Source of the DNA: Gammaproteobacteria bacterium
GTDB taxonomy: Bacteria > Pseudomonadota > Gammaproteobacteria > Steroidobacterales > Rariloculaceae
DNA: 64,000 bases
Assembly: GCA_036381015.1 (NCBI GenBank)
Contig: DASVDR010000014.1
Coordinates: 62,001-126,000, forward strand
Direction: 5' to 3'
Shown here piece by piece: positions 23,822 to 35,770 of this stretch. Positions within the stretch are counted from its first letter, which is position 1. Every line of letters begins with the position of its first letter. Made by a program: the position numbers and the translations under genes. The notes beneath the pieces are model-generated. The model saw only the letters and a program-made list of their open reading frames with translations, was not told where the DNA came from and did not search any database.

Positions 23822-26437
23822 ATGAGGAACATGATCTTCTCACTCCAGGTTTCCCCCCGCCTGCCGCAGGCGATCGAGCGGCTCGAGGAGCTTGCGTCGA
23901 ATTTCTGGTTCAGCTGGCACCCCGCGTCGCGCTGGCTTTTCCATCGGCTCGACGAGAGCCTTTGGCGCCGGACGGACAACAATCCGAAGCTGTTCCTGCG
24001 CTGCGTGGACCAGGGAATTCTCGAGCGGGCGGCCGACGACGAGAACTTCGTCAGCGCTTACCGCAAGGTCTTGACCGAGTTCGATGCATACGTCGAGCAG
24101 CACCCGCAGCCGTACAAGGCGGCAGGGCTCGGAGAGCACGACCTCGTCGCTTATTTCTGCGCCGAGTACGGCTTCCACGAGAGCTTCCCCATCTATTCGG
24201 GGGGCCTCGGCGTGCTCGCGGGCGATCATTGCAAGACGGCGAGCGACATGCGCCTTCCGTTCGTCGCCGTCGGGCTCCTGTACGGCCAGGGGTACTTCAA
24301 CCAGCACATCGACCGGCACGGGCAGCAGATCCCCGAGTACGTCAATATCGATCCCGAGAACACGCCGCTCAGACCCGCACGCAACGGGGCCGGTGAAGAC
24401 ATCTACGTCACGTGCCCGTTCCCCGACCGCACGATCGTCGCGCGCGTGTGGCGCGCCGACGTCGGTCGCGTGCCGATCCTGCTGCTCGACACCGACGTCG
24501 ACGCGAACGTCGATGCCGACCGGCAGATCACGCACGTGCTCTACGGCGGCGACCGCGGGATGCGGCTGCAGCAGGAGTCCGTGCTCGGGATCGGCGGCGT
24601 GCGCGCGCTTCGCGCCGTCGGCTTCCGGCCGACCGTATGGCATATCAACGAGGGCCATGCGGCCTTCCTGATCCTCGAGCGGATCCGCGAGCTTACGACG
24701 GCCGGCATCCCGTTCAAGGTCGCCCTCGAAGCGGTCGCTGCCGACACGATCTTCACGACTCACACGCCGGTCGCCGCCGGGCACGACGCGTTCCCGGCCG
24801 ACCTGATCGCGCGTCATTTCCGCGGCTATCTCGAGGATTTCGGCGTCACGGAGCACGAGCTCCTGAGCCTCGGGCGCACAGGCCCGGACTCGGAGTTCAA
24901 CATGACGCGGCTCGCGCTGAGCGGCTCGCGCGCCGTGAACGGCGTGAGCCGCATTCACGGCGCCGTGTCGTCGGAGCTCTGCAAGGAGGCATGGCCCGAC
25001 GTTCCGCCGCTCGAGAACCCGGTCGGCTACGTCACGAACGGCGTGCACGTGCAGAGCTTCATGCGTCAGGCGTGGGCCGACCTGCTCGACGAGCATCTCG
25101 GCCCGGGGTGGCAGCAGCGCATGCTCGACCGCTCGCTGATCGAGCGGATTCGCGACATCCCCGACGATCGCTTCTGGTACACGAACCAGCGCGTGAAATG
25201 CGAGATGCTGACCGTGCTCCGCGAGCGGCTCACGCGCCAGCACACCCGTAACGGGCTCAGCGAGGCGCACATCCACCGGCTCTCGCATCTCGTCGACCCG
25301 GACAACCCGAACGTCCTCACGATCGGCTTCGCGCGGCGCTTCGCCACGTACAAGCGCGCCGCGCTGCTCTTCACCGATCTTGCGTGGCTCGAGACGCTGC
25401 TCGGCAACGGCGAGCGGCCCGTGCTCTTCATCTTCGCCGGCAAGGCGCATCCCGCGGACGAGCCGGCGCAACAGGTGATGCGCGAGATCCATCGCATCTC
25501 GAATCAGCCGCCGTTCCTCGGGAAGGTCCTGCTGATCGAGGGCTACGACGCGGGCTTGAGCCGGTCGCTCACGTCCGGCGTCGACGTCTGGCTCAACAAC
25601 CCGATCTATCCGTTCGAGGCGAGCGGCACTTCCGGCATGAAGGCGGCGATCAACGGCACGATCAACCTGAGCGTCCTCGACGGCTGGTGGGCGGAAGGCT
25701 ACGACGGCGAGAACGGATGGGCGATCCCGCCGTCGATCAATCACGAGGATCCGGCGGAGCGCGACCGCCAGGACGCGATGACGCTCTACGAAATTCTCCA
25801 GGACGAGGTCATCCCGCTCTATTACGCGCGCGATCCGAAGCTCGGGTACTCGCCGGGTTGGGTCGAGAAGTGCAAGCGCTCGATGTCCTCGGTGCTGCCG
25901 CGCTTCAACTCGCAGCGCGTGATGCACGACTACGCCAGGCTCTTCTACGGGCCGGCCGCGCGGCACGGCCGGGAGATCGCGGCCGACGACTACCGTGTCG
26001 CGCGCGAGCTCGCGGACTGGAAAGCCCGCGTGCGCGCGCGATGGCCGGGCGTCAAGCTGCAGACCGCCATGAGCGGACCGGACCGCGTCGCGTTCAACGA
26101 CACGGTCCGGATGGAGGTCGACGTCACGTTGAACGGCCTTCGGCCCGAGGACGTGCGCGTCGAGTGCGTGCTGCATCGCCGGCTGTGCTCCGAGCTCACG
26201 GTGCCCGTGCAGGGCTATGCCGACAATCGCAGACCCCAGAGCTGGCTCGCCTACATCGGCGACGAGGCCGCGGCGATATGGCTCTTCGAGCCGCAAGAGC
26301 AGCAGGGCGACGTGTGCCGCTACCGGCTCGAGTATCGGCCGCCGTGGGCCGGCGCGATGACCTATGAGATACGCGCCGTGCCGCGCCATCCGGCGTTGTC
26401 GCATCCTTACGAGCTCGGCCTCATGCGCTGGCTGTGA
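23822..26437 (+). CDS. glgP: Alpha-glucan phosphorylase
   Basis: At 871 residues from ATG 23822 this belongs to the GT35 phosphorylases, of the group with an N-terminal DUF3417-like extension (VSPRLPQAIERLEELASNFWFSWHP). It releases glucose-1-phosphate from glycogen or maltodextrin using PLP. The catalytic region contains FAGKAHPADEPAQ and LNNPIYPFEASGTSGMKAAINGTINLSVLDGWW. The GTSGMKA lysine is the expected PLP-linked residue. An upstream in-frame ATG at 23789 gives eleven extra, unlike residues. The stop overlaps the GTG of glgX, starting a tightly coupled glucan operon. Confidence 0.9.
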   Translation: MRNMIFSLQVSPRLPQAIERLEELASNFWFSWHPASRWLFHRLDESLWRRTDNNPKLFLRCVDQGILERAADDENFVSAYRKVLTEFDAYVEQHPQPYKAAGLGEHDLVAYFCAEYGFHESFPIYSGGLGVLAGDHCKTASDMRLPFVAVGLLYGQGYFNQHIDRHGQQIPEYVNIDPENTPLRPARNGAGEDIYVTCPFPDRTIVARVWRADVGRVPILLLDTDVDANVDADRQITHVLYGGDRGMRLQQESVLGIGGVRALRAVGFRPTVWHINEGHAAFLILERIRELTTAGIPFKVALEAVAADTIFTTHTPVAAGHDAFPADLIARHFRGYLEDFGVTEHELLSLGRTGPDSEFNMTRLALSGSRAVNGVSRIHGAVSSELCKEAWPDVPPLENPVGYVTNGVHVQSFMRQAWADLLDEHLGPGWQQRMLDRSLIERIRDIPDDRFWYTNQRVKCEMLTVLRERLTRQHTRNGLSEAHIHRLSHLVDPDNPNVLTIGFARRFATYKRAALLFTDLAWLETLLGNGERPVLFIFAGKAHPADEPAQQVMREIHRISNQPPFLGKVLLIEGYDAGLSRSLTSGVDVWLNNPIYPFEASGTSGMKAAINGTINLSVLDGWWAEGYDGENGWAIPPSINHEDPAERDRQDAMTLYEILQDEVIPLYYARDPKLGYSPGWVEKCKRSMSSVLPRFNSQRVMHDYARLFYGPAARHGREIAADDYRVARELADWKARVRARWPGVKLQTAMSGPDRVAFNDTVRMEVDVTLNGLRPEDVRVECVLHRRLCSELTVPVQGYADNRRPQSWLAYIGDEAAAIWLFEPQEQQGDVCRYRLEYRPPWAGAMTYEIRAVPRHPALSHPYELGLMRWL

Positions 26438-28500
26438 GCGGACCGGCCGGTCGGTCCGCGCGCTTTGCCGCGCGACCCGGGACGCACTGCCCCCCGGGCG
26501 CCACCCCCGGCGACGGCGGCGTCAACTTCTCGCTGTTCAGCCGGCACGCGACCCGCGTCGCGCTCGTCCTCTACGAGCACGCGTCCGCGTCCGAGCCCCT
26601 CGCGGTCGTGGAGCTCGACCCGGAGGTGAACCGCACGTTCTTTTTCTGGCACGTCTTCGTCGACGGCGCGGGACCCGGGCTCTACTACACGTGGCGCGTA
26701 GACGGTCCGCGGGATGCCGCGGCGGGCCTCCGCTTCGACCCCTCCCGCGAGCTGCTCGATCCCTGGGCCCGCGACGTCAGCGACGCGTTGTGGAACCGCG
26801 AGGCGAACCGGCGTCAAGGCAAGACGGCGATACGCGGCCGCGTCGTGCCGCGAGACGATTACGACTGGGAAGGGGACGCGCCGCTTCGCCGCCCGCTCGA
26901 GGACACGATCATCTACGAGCTGCACGTCCGCGGCTTCACGCGCCACCCGTCGTCCGGAGTCGCGCATCCCGGAACGTTCCGGGGCCTGATCGAGAAGATC
27001 CCGTACCTCCAGTCGCTCGGCATCACGGATGTGGAGCTGCTGCCGATCGCCGCGTTCGATCTGCAGGACGTGCCGGCGGCCGTCGCCGCGCGCGGCCACC
27101 ACAACTTCTGGGGGTACAGCCCCTACGGGCTGTTCGCGCCGCACCCGCACTACGCGGCCCCCGGCGCCGCGCGCGACGAGTTTCGCGATCTCGTCAAGGC
27201 GCTGCACCGCGCCGGCATCGGCGTCATCCTCGACGTCGTGCTGAATCACACGGCCGAGGGCGGCTCGACGGGGCCCGTGATCTCGTTCAAGGGCTTCGCC
27301 AACGAGATCTTCTACCACCTCGACCCCGCGGACCGGCGCAAGTACCGCGACTTCACGGGCTGCGGGAACACCGTGAACTGCAACCATCCGCTCGTGGCCC
27401 GCTTTCTGCTCCAGTGTCTCGAGTTCTGGGCGACGGAGATGCACGTCGACGGCTTCCGGCTCGACCTCGCGAGCGTCCTGGCGCGGGGCGAGGACGGGTG
27501 GCCGTCGGGCCATGCCCCGGTGCTGTGGAGCATGGAGCTCTCGGAGGTGCTGGCGCGAGCGAAGCTGATCGCCGAGCCATGGGACGCCGGCGGCCTCTTT
27601 CAGGTCGGCAGCTTCCCGGGCTTCCGCTGGCTCGAGTGGAACGCGCGGTATCGAGACGTCGTGCGGCAGTTCCTGCGCGGCGACCCGGGCCTGCTCGGCG
27701 AGGCGGCGACGCGCATCACCGGGAGCAGCGATTTCTACGAGGCGAGCGACCGGCGGCCCACCAACAGCGTCAACTACGTCACCTGCCACGACGGTTTCAC
27801 GCTGCACGATCTCGTCGCCTACGACCGGAAGCACAACGAGGACAACGGCGAGGGCAACCGCGACGGCGCTCACGACGACTTCAGCTGGAACTCCGGAGCG
27901 GAAGGGCCGACGGACGACCCCGGGATTCAGGCGCTCCGCGAGCGGCGCGCGCGGAACTTCGTCGCGCTGCTGCTGCTGAGCCAGGGCGTCCCGATGCTTC
28001 TCGCAGGCGACGAGCGGCTGCGTACTCAGCGCGGCAACAACAACGCGTACTGCCAGGACAACGAGATCGGCTGGGTCGACTGGACTCCCGATCCGCGGCG
28101 CGACGCGATGCTGCGCTTCACGCGCGAGATGATCGCGCTGCGCAAGCGCCATGCGAGTCTCCGGCGTACGCGTTTCATCCATCCCGAGGCCGACGGGCAG
28201 GGCGGCATCCGCTGGTACGGCGCGGGCCTCGAGCCGCCGAACTGGGACGACCCCGAGGGCCGAATCCTCTGCTTCACACTCGCCGGGCTCGAGGAAGGCG
28301 AGCCGGCGCTGCACGTCATGCTGAACATGTCGTCCGAGGCGGTCGAGCTGCCGCTGCCGGAAGGCCGCTGGCGACGGCTCGTCGATACCTCGCTTCCTCC
28401 GCCGGACGACATCGTCGCGCCGGCGGACGCGCCCTTCGCGACCGAGCCGCGCCACGCTCTCGCGTTTCACGCGCTCGCGGTATTCGAAGCCGCGGAGTAG
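26434..28500 (+). CDS. glgX: Glycogen debranching enzyme GlgX (isoamylase type)
   Basis: The 688-residue protein starts at GTG 26434, overlapping the glgP stop by 4 nt. It has an N-terminal CBM48-like domain (GATPGDGGVNFSLFSRHATRVALVLYE) and a GH13 catalytic barrel: DVVLNHTAEG, the nucleophile Asp in DGFRLDLAS, the Glu in LIAEPWDAGG and the transition-state Asp in YVTCHDGFTLHDL. It hydrolyses alpha-1,6 branches, typically on phosphorylase-limit chains, and so works with GlgP next door. The length is normal for GlgX. Confidence 0.92.
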   Translation: MSGPAGRSARFAARPGTHCPPGATPGDGGVNFSLFSRHATRVALVLYEHASASEPLAVVELDPEVNRTFFFWHVFVDGAGPGLYYTWRVDGPRDAAAGLRFDPSRELLDPWARDVSDALWNREANRRQGKTAIRGRVVPRDDYDWEGDAPLRRPLEDTIIYELHVRGFTRHPSSGVAHPGTFRGLIEKIPYLQSLGITDVELLPIAAFDLQDVPAAVAARGHHNFWGYSPYGLFAPHPHYAAPGAARDEFRDLVKALHRAGIGVILDVVLNHTAEGGSTGPVISFKGFANEIFYHLDPADRRKYRDFTGCGNTVNCNHPLVARFLLQCLEFWATEMHVDGFRLDLASVLARGEDGWPSGHAPVLWSMELSEVLARAKLIAEPWDAGGLFQVGSFPGFRWLEWNARYRDVVRQFLRGDPGLLGEAATRITGSSDFYEASDRRPTNSVNYVTCHDGFTLHDLVAYDRKHNEDNGEGNRDGAHDDFSWNSGAEGPTDDPGIQALRERRARNFVALLLLSQGVPMLLAGDERLRTQRGNNNAYCQDNEIGWVDWTPDPRRDAMLRFTREMIALRKRHASLRRTRFIHPEADGQGGIRWYGAGLEPPNWDDPEGRILCFTLAGLEEGEPALHVMLNMSSEAVELPLPEGRWRRLVDTSLPPPDDIVAPADAPFATEPRHALAFHALAVFEAAE

Positions 28501-28580
28501 CGCCGCGCGGGGACGGGTTCGCGTCGACGCCTTTCTTCGCGTCAACGTATACTCGAAGCGATGTCGGCCGCAGCTCGCCA

Positions 28581-29858
28581 ATGAAACCGCCGCTCGTGCA
28601 TCGCGTGGTCAGCCAGCTGACCCGCCGCACGATGGCCGTGATCATGGCCGGGGGGCGCGGACAGCGCCTGATGCAGCTGACGGACAATCGGGCGAAGCCG
28701 GCCACGCCGTTCGGCGGCAAGTACCGGATCATCGACTTCTCGCTGTCGAATTGCGTCAACTCGGGCATTCGCCAGATCCTGATCCTCACTCAGTACAAGG
28801 CGCAGTCCCTGATCCAGCACGTGCGGCGCGGGTGGGGGTATCTGCACGGCGAGCTCGGCGAGTTCGTCGACATCGTCCCGGCCCAGCAGCAACACGGCGA
28901 GTGGTGGTACCGCGGCACGGCGGACGCCGTGTTCCAGAACCTCGACATCATCGAGCAGCACCGCCCGGAGACCGTCCTCGTCCTCGCCGGAGATCACGTC
29001 TACAAGATGGACTACGGGCCGCTGATCGCCTTCCACAAGGAAACGCGGGCGGATCTCACGATCGGGGGCGTGCAGGTGCCGACGTCGCAGGCCCACGAGT
29101 TCGGCGTGATGAGCGTCGACGCCGGGCATCGCGTGATCGGCTTCGACGAGAAGCCGATGAACCCGCGCTCGATGCCGGGGCGGGAAGGCGTCGCTCTCGC
29201 GTCGATGGGGATCTACGTCGCCGAGCCCGGCTTCCTCCGCGAGCGCCTCGAGCGCAACGCCCGCGCGGACGCGGGTCACGACTTCGGCCGACACGTGATC
29301 CCGGACCTGATCAAGGACGCGCGCGTGTTCGCCTATCCGTTTCAGGACATCGAGACGAAGGCGCAGGCGTACTGGCGCGACGTCGGCACGGTCGACGCCT
29401 ACTACCGGGCGAACATGGAGCTCGTCCACGTCAGCCCCGAGCTCAACCTCTACGACGACGCGTGGCCGATCTGGACCTATCAGGAGCAGGTGCCGAGCGC
29501 CAAGTTCGTGCTCGACGACGACGGCCGCCGCGGGACCGCGATCAACTCGATGGTCGCGGGCGGCTGCATCGTCTCGGGCGCCGTCGTGCGGGAGTCCCTG
29601 CTCTTTTCGAACGTCACCGTCGACGAGCGCTCGCTCGTCTACCGTGCGGTCGTGCTGCCGAACGTCTCGATCGGGCGCCGCTGCCACATCGAGCGCGCGA
29701 TCATCGACGAGGACACGGTCGTGCCGGACGGCACGGTCATCGGCCGCGATCTCGCGGCCGATCGTCGCGACTATCACGTCACCGAGCAGGGCGTCGTCCT
29801 CGTGACGCGCGCGATGCTCGCACAGCGGGCGGGAAGCAGCCCGCCCGGATCGGGATGA
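28581..29858 (+). CDS. glgC: Glucose-1-phosphate adenylyltransferase (ADP-glucose pyrophosphorylase)
   Basis: This 425-residue protein makes ADP-glucose, the committed precursor for GlgA. The nucleotidyltransferase signature is AVIMAGGRGQRLMQLTDNRAKPATPFGGKYRIIDF with the glucose-phosphate-binding GEWWYRGTADAVFQN. A left-handed beta-helix of hexapeptide type occupies the C-terminal third (VSGAVVRESLLFSNVTVDE). The family is allosterically controlled; I did not resolve the regulatory residues. ATG 28581 is favoured because it places the AGGRG motif at the usual distance from the start. The stop overlaps the malQ ATG (ATGA). Confidence 0.94.
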   Translation: MKPPLVHRVVSQLTRRTMAVIMAGGRGQRLMQLTDNRAKPATPFGGKYRIIDFSLSNCVNSGIRQILILTQYKAQSLIQHVRRGWGYLHGELGEFVDIVPAQQQHGEWWYRGTADAVFQNLDIIEQHRPETVLVLAGDHVYKMDYGPLIAFHKETRADLTIGGVQVPTSQAHEFGVMSVDAGHRVIGFDEKPMNPRSMPGREGVALASMGIYVAEPGFLRERLERNARADAGHDFGRHVIPDLIKDARVFAYPFQDIETKAQAYWRDVGTVDAYYRANMELVHVSPELNLYDDAWPIWTYQEQVPSAKFVLDDDGRRGTAINSMVAGGCIVSGAVVRESLLFSNVTVDERSLVYRAVVLPNVSIGRRCHIERAIIDEDTVVPDGTVIGRDLAADRRDYHVTEQGVVLVTRAMLAQRAGSSPPGSG

Positions 29859-31348
29859 CGGACGTTCTCGGCCGGCGCCGGGCGGGCGTGCTGCTCCATC
29901 CAACCTCCCTTCCGGGGTCAGGTCCGAACGGCACGCTCGGCAACGACGCGCTGCGCTTCGTCGATTGGCTCGTCGGCGGCGGCTTCACGGTGTGGCAAAC
30001 GCTTCCGCTCGGTCCGGCCGACGCCTACGGCTCGCCTTATCGGCTTCAGTCGACGTACGCGGGCGATCCGCGCCTGATCGATCCCCGCCGGCTGGCCGAG
30101 CTCGACGAGCTGCCGAAGCGCATGGCGCACGACGCGGTGCACGGCGCGCCGCTCGATGCGTACCGGTCGTTCTGCGCATGCGCGAGCCCTGAGCAGCAGC
30201 GCCGTTTCGCGCGCTTCATGCGGCGCGATCGCAAGCGGCTCCTGCCCTACGGGCTCTTCGAGCTATGCAAGCATCGGTTCGGCGGCGCCCCGTGGTGGGA
30301 GTGGCCGCCGGCGTTTCGCCGCCGGCCGTCGGCGGAGCTCTTGCGGCTCCTCGCCGCCGAGCGCGAGCGCTTTCGCGCGACCGCGTTCCGCCAGTACCTT
30401 TTCGAGCTCTCGTGGTCGGCGGTCAAGCGGTACGCGAACGCTCGCGGCGTGTATCTTTTCGGCGATCTGCCGTTCTACGTCGATCACAACAGCGTCGAGG
30501 TCTGGTGGGAGCCGCACCTCTTCCAGCTCGACGCCGACGGCCGGCCGTTCGCGATCGCCGGCGTGCCGCCCGACTACTTCAACGAAAACGGTCAGCTCTG
30601 GGGGAACCCGCTCTACGACTGGCGTGCGCACGAGCGGTCCGGCTTCGATTGGTGGATGCGCCGCCTCGAGCGCGCGCTCGAGCGCTTCGATCTTCTCAGG
30701 ATCGACCATTTCCGCGCCCTCGAGTCGTACTGGGAGGTGCCGGCATCCGCGGCGAGCGCGCGCGAGGGGCGGTGGCGGGAGGCGCCGGGCGCCGCGCTCC
30801 TCGAGACCGTCCGCGCGCGTTTCGGCAGCATGCCGCTCGTCGCCGAGGACCTCGGCCTGATCACCGACGAGGTGCGCGCGCTCCGCGACCGATTCGAGCT
30901 GCCGGGAATGGTCGTGCTTCAGTTCGCGTTCGACGGGCTGCCGGACAACCCGCACGTGCCGGAGCACCATCGCCGGAACGAGGTGGTTTACACCGGAACG
31001 CACGACAACGACACGGTCGTCGGCTGGTACGCGAGCCTCGACGACGCGACCCGCGCGCGGGTGGACGCCGCGCTCGGGAGCTCGCCTCCGGACCTGCCGG
31101 CCGCGCTCATCGAGAAAGCCTACGCGTCGCCCGCGCAGCTCGCGATCGTGCCGATGCAGGACTTGATGGGGCTCGGCAGCGAAGCACGAATGAATCGCCC
31201 CGGCACCGCCGAGGGCAACTGGGGCTGGCGCTTCGACTGGCGCGACCTCGACCCGCGCATCACGGTCGAAGCGCGCAGGCGAGCGGAACGCTACGAGCGG
31301 GCCGTGCCGCCGTCAGAGGGGGGTGCGGCGCCGACCAGCTCGGCGTAG
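29855..31348 (+). CDS. malQ: 4-alpha-glucanotransferase (amylomaltase)
   Basis: This 497-residue GH77 enzyme transfers maltodextrin segments between chains. Typical stretches are GVLLHPTSLPG, WQTLPLGPADAYGSPY, GDLPFYVDHNSVEVW, the nucleophile region RIDHFRALESYW, the Glu in PLVAEDLGLI and TGTHDNDTVVGW. It follows glgC with a 4-nt overlap. Its last 58 bases overlap antisense to the 3' end of glgA, which converges from the other strand. In this cluster it probably recycles short oligosaccharides left by GlgP and GlgX. Confidence 0.93.
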   Translation: MTDVLGRRRAGVLLHPTSLPGSGPNGTLGNDALRFVDWLVGGGFTVWQTLPLGPADAYGSPYRLQSTYAGDPRLIDPRRLAELDELPKRMAHDAVHGAPLDAYRSFCACASPEQQRRFARFMRRDRKRLLPYGLFELCKHRFGGAPWWEWPPAFRRRPSAELLRLLAAERERFRATAFRQYLFELSWSAVKRYANARGVYLFGDLPFYVDHNSVEVWWEPHLFQLDADGRPFAIAGVPPDYFNENGQLWGNPLYDWRAHERSGFDWWMRRLERALERFDLLRIDHFRALESYWEVPASAASAREGRWREAPGAALLETVRARFGSMPLVAEDLGLITDEVRALRDRFELPGMVVLQFAFDGLPDNPHVPEHHRRNEVVYTGTHDNDTVVGWYASLDDATRARVDAALGSSPPDLPAALIEKAYASPAQLAIVPMQDLMGLGSEARMNRPGTAEGNWGWRFDWRDLDPRITVEARRRAERYERAVPPSEGGAAPTSSA

Positions 31349-32733
31349 ACCTTCTCGTACTCGGGCGCCTGCCGGTCCCACGAGAAATCTGCCTGCATCG
31401 CGTTGTCGATCAGGCGCCGCCGCAGCGCGGCGTCGGCGTGCCAGCCGAGCGCCGTCGTGAGGCCCCAGATCAGCCCTTGCGCGTCGGCGTGCTCGAAGAC
31501 GCTGCCGTTGCCGGTGCCGCTCGCCGGATCGAAGTGGACGACGGTATCGGCGAGACCGCCGGTGGCGCGTACGACCGGGATCGTGCCGTATCTCAGCGCG
31601 TAAAGCTGCGTGAGACCGCACGGCTCGTACCGGGACGGCACGACGATGAGGTCGCTGCCGGCGAGGATCAGGTGCGCGAGCGCTTCGTCGTAGCCCCGGT
31701 GGAACGCGACGCGGGCCGGATGGCGCCGCGCGAGCGCCGTCAACGCCTCCTCGAGCGGCGTGTCGCCGGAACCGAGCAGCGCGAACCGGGCGGCGGTGCT
31801 GTCGAGCAGCGCCGGCATCGCGGCGATCAGAAGATCGATGCCCTTCTGCTCGACGAGCCGGCTGACGGCGCCGACCACGGGTGCGTCGTTCTCTAGAGCG
31901 AGCCGCGCGCAGAGCGCGCGCTTCACCAGCGCCTTGCCGGCCGGCGCCGCGCGGCCGTAGTGGTGCTCGAGGAACGGATCGGTTTCGGGGCTCCACGTGC
32001 CGTAGTCGACGCCGTTCAAGATACCGACGAGGTCGGCGGAGCGCCGCCGCAGCAGCGCGTCGAGTCCCATGCCGTGCTCGGGCGTCCGGATCTCGCGCGC
32101 GTACGTCGGGCTCACGGTGGTGAGCCGGTCCGCGGCGCGGATCCCGATCTTCAGGAACACGACGGCGCCGTCGGCGCGGTCCTCGTCCGCGACGAGCGCG
32201 CCGAGCCGCCCGAGGCCGTTTTGCACCAGAACCGACTCCGGGAAGACGCCCTGATAGCCGACGTTATGGAGCGTCAGGACGGTGCGAGCACCGGCCAGCG
32301 AGGGCGGCGCTTCGGCCGTGCGGAGGAGGGCGGGCACGAGCGCCGCGTGCCAGTCGTGACAATGGACGATATCGGGGCGCCAGCCGATCGCGTCCGGGAG
32401 ATCGAGCGCGGCGAAGCAAAGCTTCGCGAACCTCGCCGCGTCGCGGTCGTCGCCGGCGTAGACCGCGCCGCCGGCGCCGATCTCCGGCGCGTCGAGCTGA
32501 TAGACGCGCGGCCCCGGGCGTCCGGCGCTTGCCTCGACGAAGACCGAAGCGTTCGCGACCGCCGCCGCCCCGCGGCTCCAGCCGGTCGGCAGGCCGGGCG
32601 CATAGGCCGGGAGCAGCACCCGCACGTCGTGCCCGCGCTTCACGAGCGCCGCCGCGAGGCCCGCCACCGCATCCGCGAGCCCGCCGGCCTTCGCGAGCGG
32701 AGCGTACTCCGCCGAGACCATCAGCACCTTCAC
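31291..32733 (-). CDS. glgA: Glycogen synthase (ADP-glucose type)
   Basis: From GTG 32733 the protein is 480 residues, normal for GT5 glycogen synthases. The N-terminus KVLMVSAEYAPLAKAGGLAD carries the KxGGL ADP-glucose-binding motif. The C-terminal nucleotide-binding domain has VSRLVEQKGIDLL and IVVPSRYEPCGLTQLYALRYGTIPVVRATGGLADTV with the conserved acidic residue of the family. It elongates alpha-1,4-glucan with the ADP-glucose from GlgC. GTG is chosen because it gives the canonical N-terminus; ATG 32721 would cut it. Repeat cluster C begins 11 bases upstream, so its promoter must lie in or beyond that cluster. Confidence 0.93.
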   Translation of the reverse strand: MKVLMVSAEYAPLAKAGGLADAVAGLAAALVKRGHDVRVLLPAYAPGLPTGWSRGAAAVANASVFVEASAGRPGPRVYQLDAPEIGAGGAVYAGDDRDAARFAKLCFAALDLPDAIGWRPDIVHCHDWHAALVPALLRTAEAPPSLAGARTVLTLHNVGYQGVFPESVLVQNGLGRLGALVADEDRADGAVVFLKIGIRAADRLTTVSPTYAREIRTPEHGMGLDALLRRRSADLVGILNGVDYGTWSPETDPFLEHHYGRAAPAGKALVKRALCARLALENDAPVVGAVSRLVEQKGIDLLIAAMPALLDSTAARFALLGSGDTPLEEALTALARRHPARVAFHRGYDEALAHLILAGSDLIVVPSRYEPCGLTQLYALRYGTIPVVRATGGLADTVVHFDPASGTGNGSVFEHADAQGLIWGLTTALGWHADAALRRRLIDNAMQADFSWDRQAPEYEKVYAELVGAAPPSDGGTARS

Positions 32734-32743
32734 GGCGCGCCCG

Positions 32744-32807
32744 AAAAAGGTGTCAGACACCTTTCTCCGCGGAAAAGGTGTCTGACACGATTTTCGCCGA
32801 AAAGGTG

Positions 32808-32822
<15 letters not shown>
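32744..32822. repeat. REP-like repeat cluster C: three copies between glgA and gltA
   Basis: Three GGTGTC(A/T)GACACC units with A/T flanks lie between the glgA start and the gltA end (both on the minus strand). The right-most copy contains the gltA stop codon and its last codons. The left copy is complete; the middle and right copies end GACACGA and GACACCA. Confidence 0.85.
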
Positions 32823-34106
<1,284 letters not shown>

Positions 34107-34276
34107 TGAGGGATCTCCAGTCGGTGAAAACATTCTACGCTGGGCGCTCACCGACCGGCGTCGCAATTACGCGGCGAATGCAATGCTCGTCGATGCCCGA
34201 TCTTGGGCGCCTCGCGAAGAAGACCGCACTTTCTCGGAGGCGTTCACGGCGTCGATAGAAATCGCAAAAAAAACGC

Positions 34277-34304
34277 TTGCATTCCTATCGCGGCGATCTA
34301 TATT
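34277..34304 (+). promoter_or_regulatory. Predicted promoter of the kamA-like operon
   Basis: TTGCAT (34277-34282), 16 bp and TATATT (34299-34304) lie in an AT-rich patch between the divergent gltA and kamA-like genes. The GTG start at 34407 is about 100 bases downstream. The rest of the 300-bp gap holds the gltA ribosome site and a possible minus-strand -10 (TAGAAT, 34137-34132). Confidence 0.45.
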
Positions 34305-34406
34305 TACGCCGTTTTTTCGGAGGCAGGTGGTCTGCCTCGCCGGGCGCAACGGCAGCGACCCGGTGAACCGCACCCAAAGGGCCGCCCGGCCCGGGACACG
34401 GACGCA

Positions 34407-35714
<1,308 letters not shown>

Positions 35715-35770
35715 GCGGCGAGGCAGTTCTCGCGCCGCCGCGTAACGCGTTCCCGCGACGGGAGCCATCC

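Noticed and set aside
20319-23843. A 1174-residue open frame on the minus strand opposite the TonB receptor
   Set aside because: It is made of Arg, Val, Asp, Glu and His in shadow pattern and has no recognisable domain. The plus strand carries a clear TonB-dependent receptor with signal peptide and ribosome site. High GC opens long antisense frames.
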